NCBI RefSeq assembly: GCF_001659605.2
Contig: NC_035161.2
Span: forward strand, 26,087,691 to 26,151,690
Direction of reading: 5' to 3'
Source of the DNA: Manihot esculenta
Lineage: Eukaryota > Streptophyta > Magnoliopsida > Malpighiales > Euphorbiaceae
DNA: 64,000 nucleotides
Part shown: positions 1 through 12,588 of the stretch, in pieces
Position numbering within the stretch: the first letter of the stretch is position 1
Layout of the letters: the number at the start of each line of letters is the position of its first letter
The notes under the pieces: generated by a model
Seen by the model: only the letters and a program-made list of their open reading frames with translations
What the model was told of the DNA's origin: nothing
The model's database searches: none
Made by a program: the position numbers and the translations under genes

Positions 1-1835
1 TGATAGCGGGTCAACCCACAATTTCATTAATGAAAAGGTGGCAGGTTTATTGCGATTACCAACGGTGCCGACGAAACCTTTCGCTATAAAAGTAACTCAT
101 GGAGACCCCTTGAGATGCAATGCGAAATTCAACAATGTTCCTATTCTACTATAAGGTATTCCTTTCACCATCACATTGTACTCTTTACCACTTATGGGGT
201 TGGATATGGTGCTAGGAGTGCATTAGTTGGAACAATTGGGCACAGTGAGCTGCAACTGGAGGCAAATGATAATGGACTTTGAGTGGAAGGGCCAACACAA
301 TCAATTAGAGGGAATCAACAGTCAATCCATTCATTCTTCTTCCTTAGAAGGGATTACGAAGGAGTTAAGGCAGGAAAATTCAATGTTCGCAATTTGTTTG
401 CAAACTTCACAAGATTGTGTGCTGCAACACATTGATCCTGAGATGCAAGTCTTGCTTCAGAAATTTGAAGATGTCTCTCAAGAGCTAACTCAACTTCCTC
501 CAAAAAGAGAAATTGATCATCGCATCAACTTGAAGGAGGGGACCAATCGGTCAATGTTCGACCTTACAGGTATGTCTATTTTCAAAAAGTTGAAATTGAG
601 AAGCAGGTTCATGAAATATTAAAATTGGGGCTAATTAGAGTGAGCACGAGTCCTTTTTCTTCTCATGTTCTTCTAGTTAAGAAAAAAGATGGCACTTGGA
701 GGTTTTGCACTGATTATAGAGCTCTTAATGCCTTAAACATTAAGGACAAATTTCCGATCCCTACTGTTGATAACATGATAGATGAACTGTATGGGGCTGT
801 TTACTTTACCAAACTTGACTTAAAATCAGGCTATCACCAGGTTTGGGTACATCCATTAGACATACATAAAACTGCCTTCCGAACTCATAATGGCCATTAT
901 GAATATTTAGTCATGCCTTTCGGGTTGTGCGATGCTCCCTCGACTTTACAAGCCCTTATGAATTCTATATTTCGCCCATTCCTCCGAAAATTCATATTGA
1001 TTTTCTTTGATGACATTTTAATTTATAGCTCCAATTGGACCATGCATATTGAACATGTTCAAAAGGCTTAGGAAATATTAAGGCATCATAAATTGTTCAT
1101 CAAAATCAGCAAATGTATATTTGATCAGCAAGAAGTAGAGTACTTGGGTCATATTGTGACTTCTGAAGGTGTTAAGCTAGATAAAGGGGAAAATCAAGGC
1201 CATGTTGGACTGGCCTAGACCTGCTAATGTCTCTAAATTGCGTGGTTTTTTAGGACTAACAGGTTATTACAGGAAGGTTGTTTGCAATTATGGGATCATA
1301 GCCCAACCGCTGACCAATCTGTTGAAAAAAGGACAATTTACATGGTCTGAAGAAGCTGAAAGATCGTTTTGCAACTTAAAAGAAGCAATGACTACTACTC
1401 CAACACTGGTAATGCCTAATTTTAATGAACCATTTGTCATTGCAACGGATGCTTCAAATGGTGGAATTGGAGCAGTCTTGATGCAAGAAGAGAAACCAAT
1501 AGCATTCATGAGTTGAGCCTTGGAGATTACAAAGCAATCTTGGTCTACATATGCTAAAGAAATGCTGGCGATTATTCAAGCTATTCGCACCTGGCGACCA
1601 TATTTGCTAAGCAAAAAGTTCTTTATTCAAACTGATCAATGAAGCCTCAAATACATGATGGAATAACAAATTGTGACACCTGAATAGCAGGAATGGGTAT
1701 CTAAGCTGTTGGGTTATGATTATGAAATTCTTTACAGACCGGGCTGAGAAAATTCTGTTGCAGATGCATTATCAAGAATAGCAGGCAGTCCTAGCCTTAA
1801 TTCCTTATTCGTTCCACAAACTACTCTGTGGGATG
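1..1835 (+). pseudogene. gypsy protease-RT-RNase H pseudogene, left part
   Basis: Broken pol coding sequence. Protease active-site motif lies at the very start; RT spans roughly 625-1200, with [18 protein letters not shown] at about 680-735, [10 protein letters not shown] near 820-850, [10 protein letters not shown] near 910-940 and the catalytic FDDILIYS near 1005-1030. RNase H starts near 1440 ([13 protein letters not shown]) and runs to the hAT insertion. In-frame stops occur, for example at 619-621 and 1069-1071, and there is a frameshift just before 1202. Role in a live element: copying RNA to DNA. Here it is a relic with no intact frame. Confidence 0.85.
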
Positions 1836-2879
1836 TAGGGGTGAGCACTGTTTGTTTAGAACCGAAATAACCAACCGAATCAATTTGATTTAATAATTTA
1901 GTTTGGTTTTAAAATAAAATTGATTCGGTTCGGTTTTAATTTTTAAAAATTTCGGGTTGGTCAGTTCGATTCGATTTCAGAGACAAAATAATTCGGTCGA
2001 ACCAAATCGACCGAATTTAACCCTAAACGCTGTGTTTTATTATAGGGTTATATCACTTTGGCACTTTCCATCCCGCATACAGCCACCTACTTCCCTCTAT
2101 CTCAGACCTCAGTCTCGGTTGAAGCACCCTAACGGCCGCGAGATGACTCCTCACCAATCACCAGCTGTCGTTCTCCCTTTTCCGTTCTCATCCTTCAATT
2201 CAGTCCCACAGCCACGGCCACCCACCCACCCAGTCGTCAGTCCCGCAGCCACCCACCCACCCAGTCGCCAAAGCCAGAGTCTCTTCTCTCCATCCTTCGC
2301 GTCTTCAGTCCTGTAGCCACGGCCACCCACCCACCCACTCGCCAGTCCCACAGCCACCCACCCACCCACTCGCCAAATGCAGAGTCTCTTCTCTCCATCC
2401 TTCGCGTCTCTCTCTCATGGCCATCACTCGCGGCTCGTGTCTCTCTGTCACAGCCGTCGCTCACGACTCGCATCTCTCCCTGATGGCCGTTGCTCGCATC
2501 TCTCCCTTACAATCGTGGTAAATTATAATTAGTTTAAACTTAATTTTCTTTATATTTTTGAAACTATCTAATACTAGTTTTGGGTGTCCAGATTCTGGAC
2601 ACATGGTGTAGCACGCTCATTCTGGATTGGATTTTATAATTAATTAAATATATTAGGTTCATATCAATTCTTATTAGGCTCAAATTATAGTATAATTCAA
2701 TGAAATTAAAGAAAAACTCAAAAACTGATTTCAAACCGAATCGAACCGAACCAATTCGGTTCGGTTCAATTTTTTGTCTTATTTAGTTCGGTTTAGTCTA
2801 CAATTTAAAAAAATTCAATTAAATCGGTTTTGGCTGGTTCGATTCAGTATCGAACCGAACTGACCGATGCACACCCCTA
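1836..2879. mobile_element. non-autonomous hAT-type DNA element
   Basis: Terminal inverted repeats TAGGGGTGAGCA at the left and its near-complement TGCACACCCCTA at the right, flanked by 8-bp target duplications GTGGGATG (1828-1835) and GTGGAATG (2880-2887), one mismatch. Eight-bp duplications and TAGGG-type ends are typical of hAT elements. Both subterminal regions carry many copies of CGGTT/AACCG. The centre (about 2080-2520) is C-rich on this strand, with repeated CCACCCACC and CCAGTCGCCA blocks, and encodes no transposase. ORFs on either strand here are low-complexity and not credible proteins. Confidence 0.8.
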
Positions 2880-2887
2880 GTGGAATG

Positions 2888-4265
2888 CAGTAAAGGCAGA
2901 AACTAAGGATCATCCATATATGGCTCGCATTGGGAAATCTGCCACTGAGAATCCAGGCGCTCCATACATGTGGCGTAATGGTTTGATCCATTATAAGAAT
3001 CATGTGGTTATCCCTCCTTTTTCTAATATGATGAAATTACTCTTGCAAGAATTTCACGACTCTTCATGCGGGGGGCACTCAGGTGTCTTACGAACATATA
3101 AGAGAGTGGCTCAACAATTTTATTGGCCATCTATGCAGAGGATATGTTAAAGAAATAAGCAGCAACTCTATCTCCGGCAGGTCTTCTCCAGCCATTACCC
3201 ATTCCTCACCAAGTCTAGAATGACATTACCATGGATTTCATCGAAGGGCTTCCCCCATCCAATGGCAGGAACACTATTTTGGTAGTGGTTGACCGCCTAA
3301 GCAAGTATGCACATTTGTTTGACTCTATCTCATCCTTATACTGCCAAAGTAGTCGCTGAAAAATTTATGGAAGGGGTCGTGAAGTTTCATGGAATGCCCA
3401 AGTCAATTGTCAGTGATCGAGATCCTATTGTCATCAGCCATTTTTGGCGAGAATTCTTCAAACTGTCAGGTACTAAACTTAATATGAGCTCTGCTTATCA
3501 TCCGAAGACCAACGACTAATCTGAAGTAATTAACAGATGTGTTGAGCATTATCTTCAATGTTTTGTTGCGCAACAACCCTGCAAGTGGAGTTCTTATCTA
3601 CCTTGGCCTGAATTTTGGTACAATACCACTTACCACAGTTCTATTGGGATGACTCCATTTCAAGCACTTTATGGCAGACCTCCACCAACCATTCCCCAAT
3701 ATGAAACGGGTCACTCTCCTGTTCATGAAGTAGATAAATTATTAGCAACGCGAGATACAATTTTATAGCAACTCAAGGGCAACTTATCTTCTGCAGTCAA
3801 TCGAATAAAATAAATAGTTGATTCCAAAAGGCGTGATGTTGAGTTTCAAGTGGGAGATTCCATTTACCTCAAACTTCATCCTTATCGGCAACAAACGGTG
3901 TATAAGCGAGCTTACCGAAAGTTGGGTAGCCGTTTTTATGGACCGTTTCCCATTGAAACAAGAATTGGGAAAGTTGCAAACAAACTCCAATTACCTGGAG
4001 GGTTAAGGATCCATCTTGTCTTTCATGTGTTGCTGCTTAAAAAACACATTGGGGAAATGCACGCCACTATTCTAGAATTGCCGCCTATAGCTGATGATGG
4101 AGAAATTATGCTGGAACTAATAAGAATTTTAGAGACTAGGTGGATTAAGAAGGGATCCTAATTCGTTAAAGAAAGTCTTGTTCAGTGGAAGAACTTACTT
4201 GCTGAAGATGCGACCTGAGAAAATACGCAACAGTTAAAGTTAGATTCCTCAATTTGAACCTTGAG
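2888..4265 (+). pseudogene. gypsy integrase and chromodomain-like pseudogene, right part
   Basis: Continuation of the same retroelement after the hAT insertion. The integrase zinc-binding part is recognisable (SCGGHSGVLRTYKR near 3065-3110, FYWPSMQ near 3118) but the second cysteine pair is lost in a small deletion/frameshift near 3150. The catalytic core follows (VSDRDPIVIS near 3408, SSAYHPKTND near 3487), then HSSIGMTPFQALYGR near 3637 and a C-terminal segment with ILETRWIKKGS near 4125. Stops at 3148-3150, 3517-3519, 3766-3768 and 4159-4161 confirm it is dead. Confidence 0.8.
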
Positions 4266-4605
4266 GACAAGGTTCCTTTCAAAGAAGGGTGCAATGATAA
4301 GATAAGAAGATCTATAAGAATACCAATTCAGAATAAAAAAAATACATGAACTAAAAATATGCACATAGAAGTCCTATCTTGAGTACACATTTACTGTTAA
4401 TTTTTAATTGTCCTAAAATAGGTCAATTAATTAATTTTTTAAGAGAATTTTTTATATTTATTTTGTTATTAAGTAAATGTTGAATCTAAAAGAATAGAAA
4501 AATTTACAGAGAATTCAATAAAAAATATTTAATTTTACTACATTCTTTTCTTAATAGCTTTGATTGGACCTATTACTTTTCAATTTGTTTGTTGTTGGAT
4601 GGCCG

Positions 4606-4692
4606 GAAAAGACAGATGCTGAAAGCAGCGTTGCTCTTTGCTCCTTTCGAATCTGGTTCGCGGGTCAGCAAGAAGTTGTCGGGTCTAGGTAT
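4606..4692 (+). other. possible orphan exon or gene fragment
   Basis: A short GC-richer island in AT-rich DNA. One frame is open and begins RKRQMLKAALLFAPFESG (about 4606 onward) and ends before TCTAG|GTATTG, which resembles a splice donor. No partner exon is visible. It may be a fragment of a host gene or chance. I do not recognise the protein. Confidence 0.2.
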
Positions 4693-5636
4693 TGTTTGAG
4701 CTTTCAATTAGTATCCCTTGCTTCTTGTTAATGGGTTTTAGTTTATATGCTGGTGTTTTTTTTGTTGTTTTGGGACTTAGACTTGAGTTATATCTCTGCG
4801 GGTCCATGACCTTATAAATGAATTCATATTTTTAGAAAAAAATAAATTAATTAAGGAACATCTTCTTGTGAAACTCAGAATTTATACGAATATTTTAAAT
4901 TTTAAAATTATTTTTTAAAACCTTATTAATATTTATATATTATATTAGATGATAATTTCTTTGATTTTTGAATAATAGTATAAGAGGTGATTCAAAATTT
5001 TAAATTGAAATTATTTGCCATTTAAATAAAAATATAAGAATTTAATTGAGCTTATTTTTTAAAAATAAAATTTACATTTAAACTTCAATTTTCTTATATA
5101 TTTTTAAAAATTTCAAAATAATACCACAATAGCTCATACAAAATATTATTATTTTGAACCGTAGTGATGAACATTTTAGTTTGAATAATAATTTGATTGG
5201 TGAAAAATATAATACAATAATGAAATAAAGTTACTAATTTTTAAATTTAAGTTATTTACCTGAAAAAAATGATTTTGGTTACATTCTTAAAATTATAATG
5301 GTTCAATTTTTATATACTTTTATTTATGCTTTTTTTTTAAATTAATCTCACACTACATTCATTTGTATTACATTATTAATTTTTTTAACACTTAATCATT
5401 TAAAATTTATATTTGCTTTTTAAGTAGTGACAATTAAAAACAAGAGTTAAAATTGTTTAATAAAATTAAAATTCGTATATATTATAATTTTTATTTATTA
5501 TATTTTTTAGACAGAAATATATTTTTTATTAATTTTCAATTATATTTATTTTAAAATATTAAATATTAAAAAATGTTTTAAAAAATTTTTATAAATAAAA
5601 TAAAATTAAATAGATTATAATAATTAATTTATATAC

Positions 5637-6107
5637 ATCTTTCATCCCATAAATTTTATTCACTTTATTTTTTTACACATATCGAAAAATATAATTTTTT
5701 ATTAATTTTCTAATTATATCATTTTAAATACATTAAATTAAAAAAATAGATAAAAATTATAAAAAAAAATATTACTATAGTGTAAAAAAATAATAACTTT
5801 GAGATAATTAAAAAATAAAAATTATGAAAAAAATATTTCCATGATTTTTTAAAATTATACCTACCAATTTATTGAAAAATGATATTAGAGTTTTTTTTTT
5901 AAATTTTTTATTTATAATTTTATTTAATTTTATATTATTTTTTAAAAAATTTCATTAATTATTATTTTTTTAAATTAATATTTAAATATTTTTAGTATTT
6001 AATAAAACTTAATATATTTAAAATGAATATAATTAAGAATTTAATAAAAAATTATCTTTTTAAAAAATAAAATAAATAAAAATTATTAAGATAGAGGGAA
6101 TAGTATA
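5637..6107. mobile_element. MITE-like inverted repeat (Stowaway-like)
   Basis: The left arm (from about 5641, TCATCCCATAAATTTTATT) and the right arm (ending about 6104, AATAATTTTTATTT when read on the minus strand after TTCCCTCTATCTT) are imperfect inverted repeats some 80 bp long. The CCCTC-type ends and the TA-rich flanks suggest a Stowaway-type MITE. Boundaries are approximate. Confidence 0.4.
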
Positions 6108-6317
6108 TTGGCCTATCCAAAAATAATTTTTTAATACTGCCCTGAGCAGCTAATATATAAAACGAGTGCAAATATTTGTAAGAACTAGTTAAATAAAAGG
6201 TGCCACGTTAGATGGTTGATGTGAGAGTTGTATTTCGTTTCTCCGTGCAACACAAATAATATAATGGCCATTTCTATCTCGATATTAATATATAATATTT
6301 TATTTTATATAATATAA

Positions 6318-6607
6318 TATACTATATTTTTTCCTTTATTTTATAATTTTTATTCATATTTTACTTTTTAATTATATTAAAATTATAGTTTATTTTTTAA
6401 AATTATATAATATATAAATTAATGATTATAATTTTATTTAATTTTATTTTAATTTTAAAAAAACCTTTAAATATATTTCTTAATATTTAATAAAATTTAA
6501 TATATTTAGAATAGATATTTTTAAAAAATTAATAAAAAAATTATATTTTTTATATGTATAAAAAAATAAAATAAAAAAATTATAAAATAAAGAGAATAAT
6601 ATAGTAT
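6318..6607. mobile_element. second short MITE-like inverted repeat
   Basis: ATACTATATTTTTTCCTTT at the left and ATACTATATTATTCTCTTT, read on the minus strand, at the right form arms of about 38 bp that continue into ATTTTATAATTTTT on both sides. The size (about 290 bp), AT-richness and absence of coding sequence fit a MITE. Target duplication not resolved. Confidence 0.45.
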
Positions 6608-7235
6608 GAGCACTTTAACAAGATGCTTCAATGTACGCCTCAATCACATAAAGCTTATCTTAATTTGTTTAAAAATTTTTATTTAAACTAAATTTATATA
6701 AATTTTTATAAATTTTTTATTTAAAGTGAATTTATATAAATTTATAATTTAAAATTGAAATTTATTTAATTGAAATTAAATTAATTAAAAAATTTTAAAT
6801 TTTTAGAGAGTAGATATATTTAGTATGTTTAGTTAACAATTCTTTTTTAGACTTTTAGAAATTTATAAAAGCTATTTAGAAAATAATTTGCTTGGAGGAT
6901 TTGAATCAAGGCCTAAATTTATATAAATTCGTAAGAGCAAGATTCACAATAGATAATCTAATAATACAACAAAAACAAACGAGACAATTTTGGTTGTCCG
7001 GTTAACAGCCATATAAACACAAGGGTATCCGATAGACAGCCACCCCATATTATTCCTCGCTTCATAAAATCCACGTGTCGTGACAAGACAAAATGCTGAT
7101 TCAGATATATGAAAATCACAGTTCTCGAAGCCCATGCCTCGCCACTGGTCTGGCTGGCACACAAACACTGACCGTCCCTCTTTAACTTTTCTTCCTTATC
7201 TCACCTTCCTGGCTACAACCTCCCCCTGAACTCCC

Positions 7236-7337
7236 TCCCTATAAGATTGCCTTCGCATCTTCCTTTTCTTCCACACTTGTCTTTCTTCTCATCATCTCCC
7301 ATTTCTCTGTTTTTCTCTGAGCTTTTTCGTTCAACAA
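7236..7337 (+). promoter_or_regulatory. core promoter and leader of the oxalate--CoA ligase gene
   Basis: CTATAAGAT at about 7239-7247 is a plausible TATA element roughly 95 bp before the start codon. It is followed by a pyrimidine-rich leader (about 7255-7330), common in plant 5' UTRs. The transcription start is inferred, not seen. Confidence 0.45.
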
Positions 7338-9312
7338 ATGGAGAGACTTACCTTGACTGGGTTGTTGCACAAATCTGCAACTGAGTTCCCAAATCGCCGT
7401 GCTCTTTCTGTTTCTGGTAGACTCGATTTGACGCACTCAGAGTTGCGCCACCTTGTTGATCACGCCGCTTCTCTCCTTGTCGCTTCCGGTGTCGCTCCTG
7501 GCGATGTCGTCGCTCTCACTTTTCCAAACACCGTTGAGGTATGTTTGTCTTGTAGATGGACTACTGTTAACATCTGCATGCTTTAATATAGTATCCAAAC
7601 AGTTGCTCTGCTTGTTTGGAGTATCAGAAAAATGCAAAAATTAATAAGGGTAGAAAATTTTCCAGGCTTTTCGTCATCGTTGAATATTTTCAATTAAATT
7701 TGAAATTTGTTTGGTTAGGAAGCGTTAACGTTAATACCTAATGTACAATTTTTTTTTGGCAGTTTGTGGTGATGTTTTTGGCCGTTATTCGGTGTAGAGC
7801 CACCGCAGCGCCGCTAAATCCCGCTTATACGGCCGAGGAATTCGAGTTTTACCTCTCCGACTCTGAATCAAAGCTCCTCGTTACGTCACCAGAAGGCATC
7901 CAATCCGCTCAATCCGCTGCCGCCAAGCTCAACATACCTCGCGTGGCCGCCACGCTCAATGAAAAAATAAAAACGATGGCCCTCTTTTCGTCAAATACCG
8001 AGTCAAACGTCGCTTCGGTCAGCGGACTCCTCAACGACGCGTCTGATGTGGCGCTCTTCCTACACACATCTGGCACCACCAGCCGCCCCAAAGGCGTGCC
8101 TTTGACTCAGCTTAATCTCGCTTCCTCTGTTTTGAACATAAAGTCTGTGTATAGGCTCACTGAATCTGATTCCACTGTTCTCGTGTTGCCTCTGTTTCAC
8201 GTTCATGGTTTACTTGCCGGTCTGTTGAGCTCACTAGTGTCTGGAGCCGCCGTCGCTCTTCCATCCGCGGGAAGGTTCTCGGCCTCGACTTTCTGGCTAG
8301 ACATGATTGCTTATAAAGCCACTTGGTACACCGCCGTCCCCACGATTCACCAAATCATACTCGACCGCCACGTCAGCAAGCCGGAGCCAGCTTACCCGAA
8401 ACTGAGGTTCATCCGGAGCTGCAGCGCATCTTTGGCACCGTCTATATTGGACCGCCTGGAGGAGGCTTTCGGGGCTCCCGTATTGGAGGCCTATGCAATG
8501 ACTGAGGCGTCTCATTTGATGGCTTCTAACCCGTTACCCGAAGATGGTGGGCACAAGGCCGGGTCGGTTGGGAGACCCGTTGGTCAAGAAATGGCGGTGT
8601 TGGATGAGAACGGGGTAGTGCAATCGGCTGGTGTTAGTGGGGAGGTATGCATTAGAGGACCAAATGTGACTAAGGGCTATAAGAACAATGTCGAGGCTAA
8701 TAAATCTGCATTTCAATTCGGGTGGTTCCATACCGGAGATGTTGGGTTTTTCGACTCGGATGGATACTTGCACCTAGTGGGTAGGATCAAGGAGCTCATT
8801 AACCGTGGAGGTATGATTTTCATTGCACGATTGTGGGAATACCTTTTTAGGTTATTGATTCTGTCTACTGAATATGTGTTTGGTTCAATATTTTCAGGCG
8901 AGAAGATCTCACCGATTGAAGTTGACGCAGTACTTCTGTCTCATCAAGACATTGCCCAGGCAGTAGCCTTTGGAGTCCCAGATGATAAATATGGTGAAGA
9001 GGTGAGAAACCATTCCCTCTTAGAGAACAAACACTTTGGTGGTTCTGAATTACTTGTGGCCTTTAACTTGAATGTTCTTTTCATCAATTGCAGATAAATT
9101 GTGCTATAATTCCAAGGGAAGGATCAGAAATTGACGAGGCTGAAGTACTTCGCCACTGCAAAAAGAATCTTGCAAGTTTCAAGGTTCCCAAGAAGGTTTT
9201 CATCACTGATTCTCTCCCAAAAACAGCTACTGGAAAGATTCAGCGCAGGATTGTGGCAGAGCATTTTCTTGCTCAAATCTCAACTGCCAAAGTTCCCAAA
9301 TTTGGTGCTTAA
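7338..9312 (+). CDS. AAE3: oxalate--CoA ligase (AAE3 / 4CL-like acyl-activating enzyme), 4 exons
   Basis: Predicted exons 7338-7538, 7763-8810, 8898-9001 and 9094-9312, joined by GT-AG introns of 224, 87 and 92 bp with frame kept, giving about 523 residues. This is an ANL-superfamily adenylating enzyme: the AMP-binding P-loop LHTSGTTSRPKG lies near residues 167-178, EAYAMTEASH near 309-318, GWFHTGDVGFF near 387-397, GRIKELINRGGEKISP near 407-422, and the C-terminal lysine motif PKTATGKIQRR near 498. The wording matches my recollection of Arabidopsis AAE3 (about 514 aa), which converts oxalate, ATP and CoA to oxalyl-CoA, the first step of cytosolic oxalate degradation. The C-terminus (KFGA) is not a peroxisomal SKL-type signal. 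The start is the first ATG after a pyrimidine-rich leader and matches the family N-terminus. Substrate is inferred from family resemblance; another 4CL-like activity is the alternative. Gene appears intact. Confidence 0.9.
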
Positions 9313-11837
9313 TCAGCCATTTCTCGGAAACAATTTTATATTCCGATACATAACCTGCTCATTGATGATGCCTATACATGATTAGTGATTATACATTCAT
9401 CTGTTATTCTATTGATTACAAGGACACCCACAGGCTGTTTCCTTCTTGGTGCACAAAATTTCTTCAGCTGAAGCTGATACGATGTCAAAAGTTATTTGTT
9501 GAATGATAAAAGTCAAAAAAACTATTTGACAGAAACTTCTTGTAAAATTCCTGCTGTGTTTGAAGAGCTGAAATATTGAGTTAATTATTCACAGACTAAC
9601 TCTTAGTTGTTTGTTTGGGTGGGCTTTGAAGTCTAAAATCTTATACGTTATTCGATGGAAACTATAATTTAATAGAAGTTGGCGTCTAAATGATTCAAAA
9701 CATTAAAATTAATAATTAATTTAACAAGACATGGTCCACTTCTTCGTAAGCTTGACCCCAGACTACGTCCCTAGATGATAGAACTATAGCTGTTTTCGGC
9801 AGAATTTACCAATTAGTTGTGCGCGGTTTCTTTTGGGTCTGTACAATAATTAATACCGAGTCAATTTTGCGTCTCGATGAAGAGAACTATAAAGTTACTT
9901 GGAAAAAAAAAAAAAAAGCATAAATTTGACAAGGATACGCTATCTAAATTTAGCAAAGCAAAACCACTAAAGTACAAAATAAGCTTCAAAGCCCAAAAGT
10001 CAGTAAGAACAAACAAGGAGACCCAAGGCCCAAAAGGGAAACCTAAGGCAAGGAAGAGTATCCTTGCACTGTTGCCACCGTCGTCCATGAAAAGCACATC
10101 CAAGAGAATCCCTCTTACTTGCGAGATCTCTATAGAAACCTAACAAAAATAGGAGAGCCACCAAACACCAAAGATGAAGTAAATCAACTCAGGTATTGCC
10201 CAATATTGGAAATTACCACCCTAGTAAACAGATGAAGTACAACGCGAGAAATTCTCGATTCCATTCAAATTCATCTTGAGCGATTTTTATTTTGAGTAGT
10301 TTGATTCAATTCTTCTATGAAAATTTTTTATTTCATTCTTATCTCTGGCTCAGCCTCAATGGCATTTCAGCAACAACATTTGCATATTAATGTAGTGTAA
10401 GCACCATCACCATCGTTTAAGACATAAATTTAGCCTTATGAAATTGCCGTTTTAGTTTCTTCATTGCTAAAATATTTTGCGAAGATTAAAAGTTACCTTA
10501 TCATAGATTTTTTCTTTTTTAACTTATATTATTTTCTTATTTATAAAAAAAATTATTATATGCTCTATAATTTTTAAATATTAATTATTGATTGCAATAA
10601 AATTTATATAATTATAATAAATTATTGTATTGTATAGTAAAATTTTTACTATTTAATTTTATTGATTTCCTCTAACTACATTTCACAATAATTAAGTGAA
10701 AATAATATAGTTATTAATTTTCTTTAGACCTTTAGACAAAAGAATTAAAATGTTTACCATATCTTACATGTTCAATGTTAGACAATAAAATTAATTTTTT
10801 CATTTTTGCTTAATTATATATATTTATTTTCATTAAATTTTGAACAAAATATTTTTAATTCAAAAGTTTATATTAATTAATTTTTACATTTAAAACTTTA
10901 AATTTTAAATAATAAAATTAAATTTTTTTATTTTATTTCGATTATAATCAAAATAATTAAATTGAATCTGAAAAGTTATTAAAAAATTACGGTATAATTT
11001 CTAAAATTTTATTTCACTAATAAAATAGTTTTTAAAATATATAATATTTTATTTTATTTTATATTATTAATATAAAGTGTAATTTTTTATATATTAAAAT
11101 GACATATATAATAATTTATAATAGTGATTATAAACTTTTAATAAAATATTTTAATATATAATATTTACATGTGATATTTTATGTAGTAAAAAATTTATTT
11201 GTAATTAATTTTTATTTAGTATTACATATAATAAATATAAAATAAATATATTTTCAATATAAAATTTAAATTAAAGAATTATATATTTATTAATATAAAA
11301 TTTGGGACATCATATTATAATTTGCTATTAATTTTTTAAAATTTAATTTAATTTTTTTGTTATTATTATAATAAATTAAAAAAAATAATTTTATTATTTA
11401 AAATTTAAAATTTTTAAATATAAATATGAATTAACATAAATATTTATATTTTTTTATTCAATAAATTTTTAGAGAAATAATTTTATGTGGTACGATATAT
11501 AGATTAAAAATTTTTTGATTAAAATTAATTAAAATAAATGATTAAAATTGAGTCGCATTGATTTTATTATTTAAAATTTTAAAATTAAAATATAAATATA
11601 AAAAATAGTAAAACGTTTAAATTTTTTTAGCTTTCCTTTAACGTAGACTTTGATAAGCCTACCGCATAAATTTTCTCGTTCTTCGTTTATTTTCAACAGG
11701 CTTTTTTATTCATTCATCATCCAATGAACTCTTCCACCCAAATAAACACGAGCTGCGGTTTTCAATTGAAACCTACTTTTTTGGGATTTGAAAGAAAGGA
11801 ATTATTTTCTTTAAAATTATTGAATTTTTATTTTAAT

Positions 11838-11891
<54 letters not shown>

Positions 11892-12583
11892 TTTCCATAT
11901 TTAAAATTTATTAATTCAATTAATTTTTCAATTAAAATTTACGGTTAATTTATATTAAAATAATATTATGTGAATTTAAAATTTATAATTCAATTTATAA
12001 TATTATACCATTAATAAATAGAAATAGTTTTTTTAACAAATAAAGCATAATTATTAATTAATATTTTTTAAAAAAATTTAAGTGAGAAAGTATAAAAAAT
12101 ATTTACATTTCACTTAAAAATTTATAATTTAATTTATATCAAAATAATATCTCATTATTTATTTTGCAACATCATTATTTCTTGATTTCTCCATAGCGTT
12201 TACAAATTGTTATTGTTCACTAACAATGTGATGTTATAAAATATTATTTTAATATAAATTAATAATATATTTTAAAATAGAAAAAAAAAAGAAATGATGA
12301 GATATTCTTTTATATATTTTTAAAAAATATAAACACTTATTTAAAATGACATTTAGGAATTACTTTATAAAAGTATATGATCAATTATAATTAATAAAAC
12401 GACCAACAACTAAAGAATTAAAACGTAAATACCATAATTAAAAAATTATTTTTAATTAAAATTATCATGTCATCATTTATTAACAATATTAAAGAAAAGT
12501 TCTATTTTATTAAAAGTGTAAAATTATAGTAAATTTTTTTTTTTGTGATAAATAAAATCATATTTGAAGATGTAAAATTAAAT
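9313..12583. other. AT-rich intergenic spacer
   Basis: 3' flank of the ligase gene followed by degenerate AT-rich DNA. A poly-A run at 9903-9917 precedes a GC-richer patch (9920-10200) with a short open frame that I judge repeat-derived. A pure TA microsatellite is listed separately. No gene or RNA seen. Confidence 0.6.
11839..11887. repeat. (AT)n microsatellite
   Basis: About 24 uninterrupted AT dinucleotides inside AT-rich spacer. Likely length-polymorphic. Confidence 0.95.
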
Positions 12584-12588
12584 GGTAT

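Larger units (their letters stand above)
1..4295 (+). mobile_element. Ty3/gypsy chromovirus remnant (Reina-like), interrupted
   Basis: Decayed LTR retrotransposon internal region read left to right in the order protease, reverse transcriptase, RNase H, integrase, C-terminal chromodomain-like segment. The window begins inside the protease (DSGSTHNF-type motif from base 1). Many stops and frameshifts break the frame, so it cannot encode a working polyprotein. It is split at 1836-2879 by a hAT-type element. The polyprotein tail ends near 4260 and a purine-rich stretch (about 4278-4290) followed by TGATAAGATAAG may be the polypurine tract and start of a 3' LTR, but I could not define the LTR. The lineage call rests on RT wording (FDDILIYS) and the chromodomain-like tail, and is tentative. 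Confidence 0.85.
4296..7230. other. AT-rich intergenic spacer
   Basis: No credible gene. The stretch is dominated by A/T runs. Two MITE-like inverted-repeat structures and one possible orphan exon are listed separately. The remainder holds only degenerate AT-rich sequence with no coding or RNA-gene signal that I can recognise. Confidence 0.6.

Noticed and set aside
1957..2473. Pro/His/Ser-rich and Gly/Trp-rich frames in the hAT-type element
   Set aside because: Caused by the CCACCCACC repeats; no transposase motifs.
9861..10143. Open frames on both strands near a poly-A run
   Set aside because: Considered a LINE tail, but the A-run orientation does not fit and no RT or endonuclease is present; left as spacer.
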